Shown one piece after another: positions 1 through 8,711 of a stretch of DNA of 31,819 nt. A model generated the notes under the pieces. The model was not told the origin of the DNA, made no database searches, and was given only the letters and a program-made list of their open reading frames with translations. The stretch lies in assembly GCA_016098155.1 (NCBI GenBank), contig JAAAJB010000419.1:1-31819 (forward strand), read 5' to 3'. This stretch comes from Actinomortierella ambigua. Lineage: Eukaryota > Mortierellomycota > Mortierellomycetes > Mortierellales > Mortierellaceae. Each line of letters opens with the position of its first letter. Positions within the stretch are counted from its first letter, which is position 1. The position numbers and the translations under genes are program-made.

Positions 1-334
1 CTCTCTGCCAGAAACCTGATATAGATGGCGATGTTTGCCTCGACCGTAACAAAAATGATACCAAGCGACTTGAGGTTTAAGCAGACAGAGGTCAGACGTA
101 GGGAGCAAACGGACGGGTTGGTGACGTTTTGGAAAGACACTCAGTTGCCATGCAGCGTGGTCTGTGGATAAGCGCATCATTGCTCTCGATGTTTGGCTCT
201 CCAGATTTTCTGACACGATGTCAACGATCATCGTTTGGATTTCGTCCCACCTACACGATCAGCGTGCAACTTTTAGGAAACGTTCAAGAAACATTGAAAG
301 AAGACCGTAACGGATATCACCTATCATTCACGTA
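1..334 (+). pseudogene. Decayed PIF/Harbinger-type transposase, C-terminal part (relic R0)
   Basis: This is the tail of a transposase relic belonging to the array unit that lies mostly outside the window. It begins just after the expected first catalytic-Asp motif and runs to a stop at about 332-334. It is about 99% identical to 2669-3002, differing at about three positions near 153-210. That second copy is joined to a recognisable upstream half (relic R1), which is how R0 can be identified. Reading frames are broken by stops and shifts, and compared with relic R2 (5305-6314) about 350 b of the middle is missing. It should be non-functional. The open stretch at 129-335 is a frame of this relic and not a gene. 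Confidence 0.6.
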
Positions 335-868
335 GATTGCCAATCATCATGTTTTAAACTATGTACAAAGACGTGCCTGTAGGACAAGGTCGCCGAGAGC
401 TTAGACAGCAGTCGTACTACTAGATCAAAGTTGCAAAAAGCTGCTCAGTCCACGCCAACCTCCAACAGCAGCTGCAGCTGCAGCACAAAACAGCAGAGTG
501 GTGGTGATGGTAGTGTCAAGACGACTGTTGCCCGCCTGGGGTCTAGTCAACAGTCAAGGACAGCACGCAGTACCGAGATATATTGCATCTGGTTAAACAT
601 GACACGGGGAGTCCTCGGAGACATATTGTCTTTGCTGGAATTTATCATGGGGTCACTGCGATGAGCGAGACGGTGGCGTTGACGCGACAAGCGATTGGCA
701 CACAAATCAGCCGAAACGGCGCCCGTACGAAGGGGGAGGGGGGAAAAACATATATCGCATCAACAGCGGTGTATATTTGCCATTCAAAAAAAGTTCAAGG
801 CGGATCTTCCTTGATCAAAGCTTTCGTTGCACGGCACCTCAGAAGTAAAGAGCTATTGCATCTGTTTT
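335..868 (+). repeat. Array spacer repeat, copy 1
   Basis: This non-coding spacer lies between relic R0 and the promoter of array gene 1. It is about 97% identical to 3003-3515. The shared part includes a short CAG-rich stretch (about 462-495), a G-rich run near 731-745 and a segment ending in TTCAAGGCGGATCTTCC. The open frames inside it (431-664 and 583-870) carry no recognisable domain and change frame between copies, so I do not call them genes. Confidence 0.7.
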
Positions 869-874
869 GATGTT

Positions 875-982
875 TTTCGCAACACAAAAAATCGAGCAAT
901 AACTCTTATTCGCGCTTTTGAACATATGTTTGTGCCAACATTATTGCTGGAAAACTATTGCGAACAACAAAATGGATGAGAA
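875..982. repeat. Block present in inverted orientation upstream of array gene 3
   Basis: This segment matches the reverse complement of 6357-6452 along its whole length. Shared runs include ATCGAGCAATAACTCTTATT and, at the far end, TGCGAACAAC followed by GGATGA. The copy here has about 12 extra bases near 936-947. Both copies sit just upstream of the CT-rich promoter block of an array gene but point opposite ways. I see no clear terminal inverted repeat or target duplication, so it could be a small inversion or a decayed MITE. Confidence 0.7.
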
Positions 983-1212
983 GGACAATCGACACAAGTG
1001 ACCGCCCCGCCTCACAACATCTCTAAGCGCTCCCTTGACCCTTTGGCGTCTCCTTCCCTCCACTCCGTTGGTGCCCCTCTTCTTTTTTTTCTTTGCTCTT
1101 TCGGCATCCCTCGATCTTTTTTTGGCTTTCCCCTTGTCCCTTGTTTCTTTTCCCCCTCCACCCTTGTCCCCCTTTCGTCTGTTTTCTTTGGCCATTCCAC
1201 ATCCCCTGGATC

Positions 1213-1340
1213 GTTTTTAGCATCCCTCTTGATGCCCTCGGTGTTTGGAATTCTTCCTCTCCGCGATGTCTACTGAACAATGTAGTGTCTCCATGATATG
1301 TCTTGTTTCGTTTTCTTTTCGACCTTCTTAACGTATAAAA
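1213..1340 (+). promoter_or_regulatory. Array promoter 1: conserved upstream block and TATA box
   Basis: A CT-rich stretch (about 1070-1210) leads into a block conserved before every array gene. It contains TTCCTCTCCGCGATGTC and, about 35 b further on, GTCTCCATGATATGTC. TATAAAA is at 1334-1340. Transcription probably starts around 1360-1380. Confidence 0.7.
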
Positions 1341-1798
1341 GCCAGCTGCACTCACACTCACAACATCCGCATCAGAAACTCCAAATCCCATCGAGCTTCC
1401 GAACCAAACACACACACACACCCTCTCTCTCCCCCTTCTTTCTGTTCCAGGTAAGGCTTTTACATAGCATCATTGGATCCGAATCAAAAAAGCCCTGTTG
1501 TTAGCTGCCACTAATCCGATCACCCCCCCCCCACAACTTTGGTCCACGAACGCTCACAGGATACACTGCTCCAACCACCTTACACGGTCGTCACAAGAGC
1601 CGGTACAGATCACCTTCCTCGATCTATTCAAGACGTTCGCGCGAGCATTCGCAAGATCGAAATCCTTATTCCTCCAGCTCCTCGTAAGGATACATCAGTT
1701 CTGTCCCTTTGTGTTTTTCATCAAAGAGTAGCTGCATTTGTACATTGAGGCTGACCAGCGTTTTTTGTTCGTCCCTTCATGACAGGTTCATCCTAACG
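1341..1798 (+). other. 5' leader of array gene 1 with two predicted introns (1451-1608 and 1684-1785)
   Basis: Leader exon 1 ends in a pyrimidine tract and CAG directly before GTAAGG (1451). A TACAG at 1604-1608 is a suitable acceptor. A second conserved donor, GTAAGG, is at 1684, with CTGAC as branch site near 1752 and the acceptor GACAG ending at 1785, 13 b before the start codon. The leader exons contain no ATG, whereas the predicted introns do. A single 335-b intron (1451-1785) is the alternative, but two introns of 158 and 102 b fit fungal sizes better, and both donors are lost together in the broken array copy. Confidence 0.55.
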
Positions 1799-2131
1799 AT
1801 GCATCCAAAAGTCGGTATTCTTGGCACTATCGCCATCGTGGCTGCATTCACCCTATCCGTGAATGCGGCGTGCAGCGACTCCAACCGCGAAACAAAATGC
1901 ACAGAGTTTTGTGCTCTCCTTAAAGAAGGGATGTCGGAGTTGTATTGCGAAAACGACTCTGTTCATGCCCTTTCAGCATGCCTTGCTGATAAAAAAACAT
2001 GCTCGGAGCCTGACCATTTGGCGAGATGCGATGATATTAAAGCGTCAGGAACGTGCGTTGCTTGCACGTGCACGGGAACAGCCATCACTTGCAATGACAA
2101 CGAGGACGACTGTGACCACCCAGACGACTAG
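1799..2131 (+). CDS. Secreted 12-cysteine protein, array member 1
   Basis: A 110-residue protein with a Sec signal peptide at about residues 1-23 (hydrophobic core after MHPKVGIL, Ala-x-Ala type end). The mature acidic domain has 12 cysteines spaced 8-3-11-10-6-8-8-2-1-6-6 residues apart, so the C-terminal half carries CxxCxC. An even number of cysteines in a secreted protein suggests about six disulfides. I do not recognise the family; a small secreted effector or antimicrobial-type protein is inference only. The start is chosen because ATG plus the following four codons is shared by all paralogues and lies 13 b after the conserved leader acceptor. Compared with members 2, 3, 4 and 6, five residues are missing between cysteines 10 and 11. 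TATA box, leader and AATAAA are all intact, so it is probably expressed. Confidence 0.85.
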   Translation: MHPKVGILGTIAIVAAFTLSVNAACSDSNRETKCTEFCALLKEGMSELYCENDSVHALSACLADKKTCSEPDHLARCDDIKASGTCVACTCTGTAITCNDNEDDCDHPDD

Positions 2132-2163
2132 TTTTTACCAGGTCACCAGGCGACACAAATATT

Positions 2164-2169
2164 AATAAA
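2164..2169 (+). terminator. Polyadenylation signal AATAAA, array gene 1
   Basis: AATAAA lies about 33 b after the stop codon. It is inside a 3' UTR conserved in all intact members, which contains a CCAGGTCACC segment followed by GCGACACAA. Confidence 0.7.
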
Positions 2170-2284
2170 TGTCTCATGAAACAACTGCAAAGGTTTGAGA
2201 CCCGCAATCGAGCTCAAAAATATGCCTGATGAAATTTGCAATACGTTCGTAGTGACGCCTCTCACTCATTTTTAAACAAGATGG

Positions 2285-3003
2285 TTTTGAAGTTCCCCAA
2301 TTTCGCGAGATGATGAGGATAACACGAGAGGGATCGAGCAAAATACGGAATCGTAGGATTCTATTTCATTTTTTAATTTTTTTGGACAATACCTCCCACT
2401 TCAGTTTTCGGTTGCATTTGTTCGTCGTGTCATCGATGGAACCGGAGCGAGTGTTTTCCCAGCTGCAGGTCACCTTTGGCATTGACAAGAGGCACAGTGA
2501 CACTCTACATTCATCGCGTCGTGGAGAGACTGGTGGATGCTAACACACAAGTGATTAACTTGGCCTGATGCCTGAAGAAGGACTGAACCATCACAGGCTC
2601 ACGAGAAAAGAGGGATCTCCAGGCTGCGTCGGCCTCATTGACGGCCCCGCGGTGCCCTCTCTCTCTCTCTCTCTGCCAGAAACCTGATATAGATGGCGAT
2701 GTTTGCCTCGACCGTAACAAAAATGATACCAAGCGACTTGAGGTTTAAGCAGACAGAGGTCAGACGTAGGGAGCAAACGGACGGGTTGGTGACGTTTTGG
2801 AAAGACACTCAGTTGCCATGCAGGGTGATCTGTGGATAAGCGCATCATTGCTCTCGATGTTTAGCTCTCCAGATTTTCTGACACGATGTCAACGATCATC
2901 GTTTGGATTTCGTCCCACCTACACGATCAGCGTGCAACTTTTAGGAAACGTTCAAGAAACATTGAAAGAAGACCGTAACGGATATCACCTATCATTCACG
3001 TAG
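2285..3003 (+). pseudogene. Decayed PIF/Harbinger-type transposase (relic R1)
   Basis: This is a remnant of a DDE_Tnp_4-family transposase. Recognisable parts in order: the N-terminal helical region (about 2285-2480, shifted frames); GTVTLYIHRVVERLVD at 2491-2538, which fits the pre-catalytic helix; GSPGCVGLIDG near 2612-2644, matching the family motif around the first catalytic Asp; then a CT microsatellite (about 2659-2675) that interrupts the frame. The region carrying the second Asp and the Glu is lost, because the sequence jumps from the middle to a C-terminal tail ending at a stop near 3001-3003. Several stops and shifts make it non-functional. It starts about 120 b after the poly(A) signal of gene 1, in the same place as in the other units. 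Confidence 0.75.
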
Positions 3004-3518
3004 ATTGCCAATCATCATGTTTTAAACTATGTACAAAGACGTGCCTGTAGGACAAGGTCGCCGAGAGCTTAGACAGCAGTCGTACTACTAGATCAAAGTT
3101 GCAAAATGCTGCTCAGTCCACGCCAACTTCCAACAGCATCTGCAGCTGCAGCACAAAACAGCAGAGTGGCGGCGATGGTAGTGTCAAGACGACTGTTGCC
3201 CGCCTGGGGTCTAGTCAACAGTCAAGGACAGCACGCAGTACCGGGATATATTGCATCTGGTTAAACATGACACGGGGAGTCCTCGGAGACATATTGTCTT
3301 TGCTGGAACATATCATGGGGTCACTCCGATGAGCGAGACGGTGGCGTTGACACGACAAGCGTTGACACACAGATCATAGATCAGCCGAAACGGCGCCTGT
3401 ACGAAGGGGAAAGGGGGGGGGGAAACATACACCGCTGTATATTTGCCATTCACAAAAAAGTTCAAGGCGGATCTTCCTCGATCAAAGCTTTCGTTGCCGA
3501 GGCTTCCCAGTGGCACCT
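3003..3518 (+). repeat. Array spacer repeat, copy 2
   Basis: Near-identical partner of 335-838 (offset 2668 b). Differences are scattered substitutions plus small indels around 3360-3430. Beyond about 3515 the two copies part: here about 415 extra bases follow before homology resumes. Confidence 0.8.
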
Positions 3519-3519
3519 C

Positions 3520-3934
3520 CGCCATGTCGACTGCTGGCTTGGTGACTACCTAAAGCTTGAAGCTGAAAATGGTTGCACAAGGCGACAACACGAAACGTGA
3601 ACGAGTTGTCTCACTCACGCAAGCTGACCGGGGAGGGTGCGAAAGCTCCGAAGGAACAGTCCATGCCACAGTCAAGGAGGTGCGACTGGATGAAAGATCC
3701 AAGCTGGTAAACTCACTCATGACAACGTACAATTTGATCAAGATCGACAGGGGGACATACGGCACAGAGCATGGTGCAGGGATGCACTTCAGGGTGTCGA
3801 GTCGTCCAACCTGATGCTGAAGATGCGGCTCTCCTTCGCTCTCTCTTTTATACTACCCACAACCAACTCTGGAAGTTGTATGTGTAAGAACCAATATATA
3901 AAGTCGCGCCTGCGGCTTTGAGCGCTGAGGCATT
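3520..3934. other. Segment present here but absent from the unit 1 spacer
   Basis: About 415 b between GGCACCTC (3513-3520) and GGAAGTAAAGAGCTA (about 3936-3950). In unit 1 these flanks are adjacent (near 833-855). The segment holds an 85-codon open frame (3557-3814) with no domain I recognise, a TATATAA near 3895, and a short GCTGAGGCATTC end that recurs upstream of gene 4 (8710-8725). It may be an insertion here or a deletion in unit 1; the shared end upstream of gene 4 favours deletion in unit 1. I do not call the open frame a gene. Confidence 0.5.
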
Positions 3935-4182
3935 CGGAAGTAAAGAGCTACTTTATCCACACAAGTGGCACCCCACCTCCAACTACAGCCCTATCATAAT
4001 AACAGTCTTTTGTTCGCTTTCCCTTTATCCTTTTGACGCCTCCTTGTCTTTCCTTCTTCCACTCCCAGTGGTCGTCAATGGGGCTCTACTTTTTTCGGCA
4101 CCTCTTGATCTTTTTTAAATCCCCCTCCACCCTTTCGACCTAATTGTCCCCTTCTTTCGCCGTTCCACACCGCTTGGGCATT

Positions 4183-4307
4183 TTGACATCCCTTCTGATG
4201 CCCTTGGTGTTTGGTGTTCTTCCTCTCTGCGATGTCTGTTGAACAATGCAGTGTCTCCATGATATGTCCTGCTTCGCTTTCTTTTTCGACCTTCTTGACG
4301 TATAAAT
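4183..4307 (+). promoter_or_regulatory. Array promoter 2: conserved upstream block and TATA box
   Basis: Same architecture as promoter 1: CT-rich stretch, TTCCTCTCTGCGATGTC, GTCTCCATGATATGTC, then TATAAAT at 4301-4307. Confidence 0.7.
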
Positions 4308-4789
4308 GCAAGCTGCAAATCCCATCGAACTTCCAAACCAAACACTCCCCCCTCTCTCTCTCTCTTCCTCTCTCTCTCTTCCTCTCTCTCTTCCTCTCTC
4401 TCTTCCTCTCTCTCTCTCTTCCAGGTAAGGCTCTACTACAGTAGTATCAATGGCTCCGAATCAACGAGCCCTGCCATGAGTTATCACTAATCCGATCATC
4501 CCCACGACTTTGATCCACAGTGATACTCTATACGCTCACGGGATATTCTGCTCCAATCCTCCTTACACGTCGTCATAAGAGCCGATACAGAACAGCTTCC
4601 TAGACCTATTCAAGACGTTTACACGAGCGTTTGCAAGATCGAAATCCTCATTCCTCCTATTTCTGACCAGCTCCTCGTAAGAATCTAGCAGTGTTGTTTT
4701 GTCATATTCTTCATCGAGGAGTAGCTGCATTTTTATTTGGGGCTGACCAGCGTCTTACTCCGTCCACTTATGGCAGGTTCACGCTAACG
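4308..4789 (+). other. 5' leader of array gene 2 with two predicted introns (4425-4590 and 4677-4776)
   Basis: Leader exon 1 contains an expanded CT/CTTC microsatellite (about 4344-4421) ending in CCAG immediately before GTAAGG (4425). The acceptor GATACAG ends at 4590. The 86-b middle leader exon has no ATG. The second donor GTAAGA is at 4677; CTGAC near 4743 and GGCAG ending at 4776 complete intron 2. Confidence 0.55.
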
Positions 4790-5155
4790 ATGCATCCAAA
4801 AGTCGGTGTTCTTGGCTCTATCGCCATCTTGGCTGCACTCACCCTCTCCGCGAATGCGGCGTGCAAAGACCCTAACATCGAAGAAAAATGCAAGAATTTT
4901 TGTAATCACTTGCAAGGCCTAACGGTGGTAGAGTTGGGGTGCGAATACGACTCTCAGGGAGGCCTTCCAAGATGCATCGTCAATTACGGAGAGTGCGAGC
5001 AGGGCACTCAGTATTGGGACCGTTGTCAAGAATTTGAAAAATTAGGAATGTGCGTTCATTGCAATTGTGCGAAAGACCGAGAGGGAATTATCAGCGCTGC
5101 ATGCGATGATGACGCGTGTGACGCCCCGGGCGCCCCGGACGCCCCGGACGCCTAG
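4790..5155 (+). CDS. Secreted 12-cysteine protein, array member 2
   Basis: 121 residues. Signal peptide at about residues 1-23, almost identical to the other members. The mature domain has 12 cysteines spaced 8-3-12-10-6-9-8-2-1-11-4. The last gap is shortened, and the protein continues into an unusual Ala/Pro/Asp tail made of repeated DAP triplets. That tail is encoded by a GC-rich GACGCCCCGG-type repeat at about 5120-5152, quite unlike the surrounding base composition and probably a recent replication-slippage extension. Start chosen as in the other members, 13 b after the leader acceptor. Function unknown; extracellular location is supported by the signal peptide. Confidence 0.85.
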   Translation: MHPKVGVLGSIAILAALTLSANAACKDPNIEEKCKNFCNHLQGLTVVELGCEYDSQGGLPRCIVNYGECEQGTQYWDRCQEFEKLGMCVHCNCAKDREGIISAACDDDACDAPGAPDAPDA

Positions 5156-5199
5156 TTTTTTTTTTTCAGGTCACCAGGGGCGACACAAAACAAAAACAA

Positions 5200-5205
5200 A
5201 ATAAA
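5200..5205 (+). terminator. Polyadenylation signal AATAAA, array gene 2
   Basis: AATAAA about 45 b after the stop, within the conserved 3' UTR (GGTCACCAG and CGACACAA upstream). Confidence 0.7.
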
Positions 5206-5304
5206 TGTCTCGTTAGACAAACTGCAAAGGTTGGAGACCCGCAATCGAGCTCAAAAATATGCCTGATGAAATTTGCAATAAGTTCGTAGTGACGCCTCTC
5301 ACTC

Positions 5305-6314
5305 ATTTTTAAACAAGATGGTTTTGAAGTTCTCCAATTTCGCGAGGTGATGAGGATAACACGAGAGAGATCGAGGCTTTTCTGAACAAAAATACGGAGT
5401 CGTAGGGTTGTATTTTTTTTTTGGGACAATACCTCCCACTTCAGTTTTCGGTTGCGTTTGTTCGTCGTGTCATCGATGGAACTGGAGCGAGTGTTTCCCA
5501 GCTGCACGTCAACCTTTGGTATTGACAAGAGGCACCGTCACACTCTACATTCATCGCGTCGTGAAGAGACTGGTGGATGCCAACACACAAGTGGCTGATG
5601 CTTGTAGAAGGACCGAGTTTTCACACATCATGAGAAAAGAGGTGTTCTCAGGTAGCGTCGACTTCATTGACGACCCCACGGTGCCTCTCTGCTAAAAAAG
5701 CCCAGTATTGACGGCGAGGTTTGCCTCGATCGTCACAAATGGTATATGGTGACTTCAAATTCAAACAACAAAGGTCAGTCGAGGGAGCAATGACGGGGTG
5801 GTGACCTTCTTGGAAGACACTCAGTTGCCATGCAGTCGATCTGCGATGTCGATAAACGCATCATTACCATCAATTTTGGCTCTCTAGGTCCCTGTCACGA
5901 TGCTCTACGGTCTTCCAGCGCATGTCCCACGTCAAAATGTCGAGTGTGTAAGCTCTCTACCGCCATCAACCTGCTGTACAAGGTGCTTGCCTCAAACAGC
6001 AGCGAGAACGGGCAGCTCAGCTGTTGTCATGCCAAGTCCATATGATGGTCGAGCATAGAACTGGCATGCTGAAAGACCAATGGACATAATTGCCAGAGAC
6101 GCGATAGAGGTAAGATCACAACAGGATATGCGCATTTTTTACCCGAACGTTGGGTAGTAGGGTGCGCTGTCCTGCACAACATACTCATGGAGCTCGAAGA
6201 TGCATAGGAGGACATGTATCCCGACAGTGATAACGATGCCAACGATCAAGTTGGGCTCATATTAGCGTACAACTTTAGAGAATACCACCTTGGAGACAAC
6301 CTGTCATTCAGGTA
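5305..6314 (+). pseudogene. Decayed PIF/Harbinger-type transposase, longest relic (R2)
   Basis: Most complete relic in the array. Parts in order: N-terminal helical region (about 5318-5500); GTVTLYIHRVVKRLVD at 5531-5578; an open run to FIDDPTVPLC and a stop at 5693-5695, matching the first-Asp motif (FIDG type); a CDVDKRIITINF segment near 5841-5876; a PYK/Leu-rich segment near 5975; then VGCAVLHNILMELED at 6157-6201, typical of the C-terminus of DDE_Tnp_4 proteins. A final open stretch ends at a stop at 6312-6314. Frameshifts and stops occur throughout, so it is dead. No terminal inverted repeats could be recognised by eye. Confidence 0.8.
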
Positions 6315-6356
6315 GCTTTTGAAGGCAGAGGCACCTAAAATACTGGTGAATTGCCG

Positions 6357-6452
6357 TTTTCATCCGTTTCGTTGTTCGCAGTAGCTATTCCAGCACAAAC
6401 ATATGGTCACAAGCGCGAATAAGAGTTATTGCTCGATTTTTGTGTTGCGAAA
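6357..6452. repeat. Inverted counterpart of the block at 875-982
   Basis: The reverse complement of this segment aligns with 875-982 over its full length with few differences apart from a gap of about 12 b. It lies between relic R2 and promoter 3. Confidence 0.7.
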
Positions 6453-6716
6453 TAAACTCAAAGCAGATGAAATGGCAGTACAAATATCCTTTTTTTGTTT
6501 CTGTCCGTGTTCCTTCAATCCCTTGGAATCGTCTTTTACTTCCTACTTTCACTTCTTCTCCACTCCCTTGGTCACTTTCGGCGCCCTCATCTTTTTGCTT
6601 GTGTCTTTAGTCTTTCTGCATCCCCTTGATCTTTTTTGTTGCGTCCCATTATTGTTACCCCTTCACTTTCATTTGGGGAGCCCCTCTTCGTTTTCGTCAT
6701 GCGTCTCCGTGCCTTA

Positions 6717-6838
6717 TTGCATCCCTCCTAGCGCCCTTGATGTTTGGCATTGCCCCCCTTCGCGATGCCATCGATCTTTCTCCTCATCAAAGAAGCGTCT
6801 CCGTGATATGTCCTGCTTCGCTCTCTTGACGTATAAAA
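6717..6838 (+). promoter_or_regulatory. Array promoter 3: conserved upstream block and TATA box
   Basis: CT-rich stretch (about 6480-6715), then TTCGCGATGCC, GTCTCCGTGATATGTCC and TATAAAA at 6832-6838. The GCGATG and GTCTCC-TGATATGTC cores match promoters 1 and 2, with extra bases between them. Confidence 0.65.
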
Positions 6839-7279
6839 GGAAGCTCATCCCATACTCACGACGCTGAACCCACTGCAAATCTCATCGAGCTGCCCATCCA
6901 AACAGACCTCTTCTTCTCTCTGTTCCAGGTAAGACGCAAAGACAACATTTTAGGATTCGAATCAAAGAGCCCTGCCATGGTCTACTACTTATCAGACCAT
7001 CCTCACGACCTTGATCCACAGTGGTACTCCAAACGCACGCAGGACTCATTAACCTAACCACTTGAAACGTCGTCACAAGAGCCGATACAGAACACCCTCC
7101 ACACCTATTCAAGAGTTCACGCGTGCTTTTGTAAGATCGAAATCCTTATCCTTTCATTTCTGACCAGTTCCTCGTAAGAATCCAGCAGTGTTGTCACTGT
7201 TCATCAAAGAGTAGCTGCATTTGTACATGAGGCTGACCAGCGTTTTTGTTCGTCCCTTCATGACAGGTTCATCCCAACG
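6839..7279 (+). other. 5' leader of array gene 3 with two predicted introns (6929-7090 and 7174-7266)
   Basis: Leader exon 1 ends in TCTGTTCCAG directly followed by GTAAGA (6929). Acceptor GATACAG ends at 7090. The 83-b middle exon has no ATG. Second donor GTAAGA at 7174, CTGAC near 7233, acceptor GACAG ending at 7266, start codon 13 b later. Confidence 0.55.
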
Positions 7280-7630
7280 ATGCATCCAAAAATCGGTGTT
7301 CTTGGCTCTATCACCATCTTGGCAGCATTCGCCCTATCCGCGTATGCGATGGTGTGTGACAGCCTTGACCGCCAAGCAAAATGCACAGAATTTTGTCGTC
7401 TCTCGGAAGAGAAGAACATTGGGGTGCATTGTGATAACAACTCCAATGAAATGAAGTCAGCATGCATTGTTGATGGGCGCGAAGGTTGCCCGGACACTCA
7501 GGTGAATGCGGCTTGTAAAGTATTTCAAGGTTCAGGATCGTGCGTTACTTGCATTTGCAATAGTGATCCTGAGGGGAAAAGATTCGTTTCATGCACTGAT
7601 GACAAAGAACTCTGTTACGGTGACACGTAA
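7280..7630 (+). CDS. Secreted 12-cysteine protein, array member 3
   Basis: 116 residues. Signal peptide at about residues 1-23, differing from its paralogues only by conservative changes. Mature domain with 12 cysteines spaced 8-3-11-10-7-8-8-2-1-11-6; the CVTCIC motif is at about residues 87-92. It resembles member 6 most closely in the mature part (shared DRQAKC, IVDG/TVDG and DDK-LC segments), which suggests these two separated most recently or have exchanged sequence. TATA, leader splice sites and AATAAA are intact. No known family recognised. Confidence 0.85.
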   Translation: MHPKIGVLGSITILAAFALSAYAMVCDSLDRQAKCTEFCRLSEEKNIGVHCDNNSNEMKSACIVDGREGCPDTQVNAACKVFQGSGSCVTCICNSDPEGKRFVSCTDDKELCYGDT

Positions 7631-7674
7631 TTTTAAGGTGCCAACCAGGTCACCACGCGACACAATCAAACACA

Positions 7675-7680
7675 AATAAA
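7675..7680 (+). terminator. Polyadenylation signal AATAAA, array gene 3
   Basis: AATAAA about 45 b after the stop in the conserved 3' UTR. Confidence 0.7.
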
Positions 7681-7774
7681 TTGTCCCATACGACAACTGC
7701 AAACATCGAGACCGCAGTTGAACTCAAATTTGTCCAATGAATTTGCAATATGTTCGTATCGGTGACTCTCAGTC

Positions 7775-8711
7775 ATTTTATACTAGAAGATTTGAAATTC
7801 TCCAGTTCGCGAGAATGTTTTGTACAAACACGAGAGCGACTCGAGACTGTTCTGAACGAAATGCGGAATCATGGGATTTTTTTTGGCCAATACTTCCACT
7901 TCAACTGTCGGTTAATATAAAGACATTGGTTCGTGTTGCTAATTGATGGCACTGGTGCAGGTTAAGCCCTGTTGCAGGCTACCTATAGCATTGGCAAGGG
8001 CATTGTGACACCCTGCACTCATTGTGCCTTATAGGTCCAAAAGTGGGCTACTTGGCCGGATGCTTGTATGAAGGACCGAGCTATCACAGGTCATGAGAAA
8101 AGAAGGGTCTCCAGGCTGCGTCTGCCTCAATGACGGCAACTCGGTGACTTTCTCCCAAAAACCCGGTACAGTTGGCGAGGCTTGCCTCGATCGAAACAAA
8201 AGATACAGAGTAACTTTAAGTTTGAACGACAAAGGTCAGTCGAGGGAGAACCGACGGGTTGGAGACTTTTTTTTTTTTTTTGAAAGACACTCAGTTGCCA
8301 AGCAAACAATCCGCGCTATCGATAAACGCATCATTGCTGTCAATTTTGGTTTTCCTTTTCATGTCACGATGCTCCACGGTCTTCCAGCGCATGTCCCACT
8401 TCAAAATACCAAGGGATTTCTTCTCTCGTAGCCAGTCACTACTTCCTGACTTGGCGTGTGGGCTCTCTACCGTCATCATCCTGCCATACAAGGTGCTAGC
8501 CTCGAACAGCAGCGAGAACGGTAGCCCAGCTGTCGTCATGCCAGGTCGAATGTGAGGGTAAAGCAATTCATTGGGTTGTTGAGAGGTCCATGGACATGAT
8601 TGCGAGAAATGCCACGGCAGATACGACTGCAAAATAATATGCTCGTTTTCGCCCATTAGCTGGGTAGTAGGGTGTGCTGTCCTGCGCAACTTACTTATTA
8701 ATATTAGATAA
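7775..8711 (+). pseudogene. Decayed PIF/Harbinger-type transposase (relic R3)
   Basis: Same relic in the same place behind gene 3. Visible pieces: N-terminal helical part (about 7785-7980); GSPGCVCLNDG near 8104-8136, equivalent to the first catalytic Asp motif; RIIAVNF-type strand near 8320-8345; LPDLACGLSTVI near 8440-8480, equivalent to the family's LADSAYGLST segment around the second Asp; a region near 8560-8590 that fits the IGLLKGRW-type segment; VGCAVL-NLL at 8667-8700. Stops and shifts, including a T run near 8265-8281, break it. Confidence 0.75.

Noticed and set aside
941..1421. Lys/Arg-rich minus-strand open frames opposite the CT-rich promoters (also 4075-4345, 9919-10207)
   Set aside because: They are complements of CT-rich promoter DNA. 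Composition is extreme, frames differ between units, and they overlap the conserved TATA and leader elements.
1451..1785. snoRNA hosted in the conserved leader introns
   Set aside because: CTGA-like sites occur, but there is no ATGATGA-type C box with paired ends and no H/ACA arrangement.
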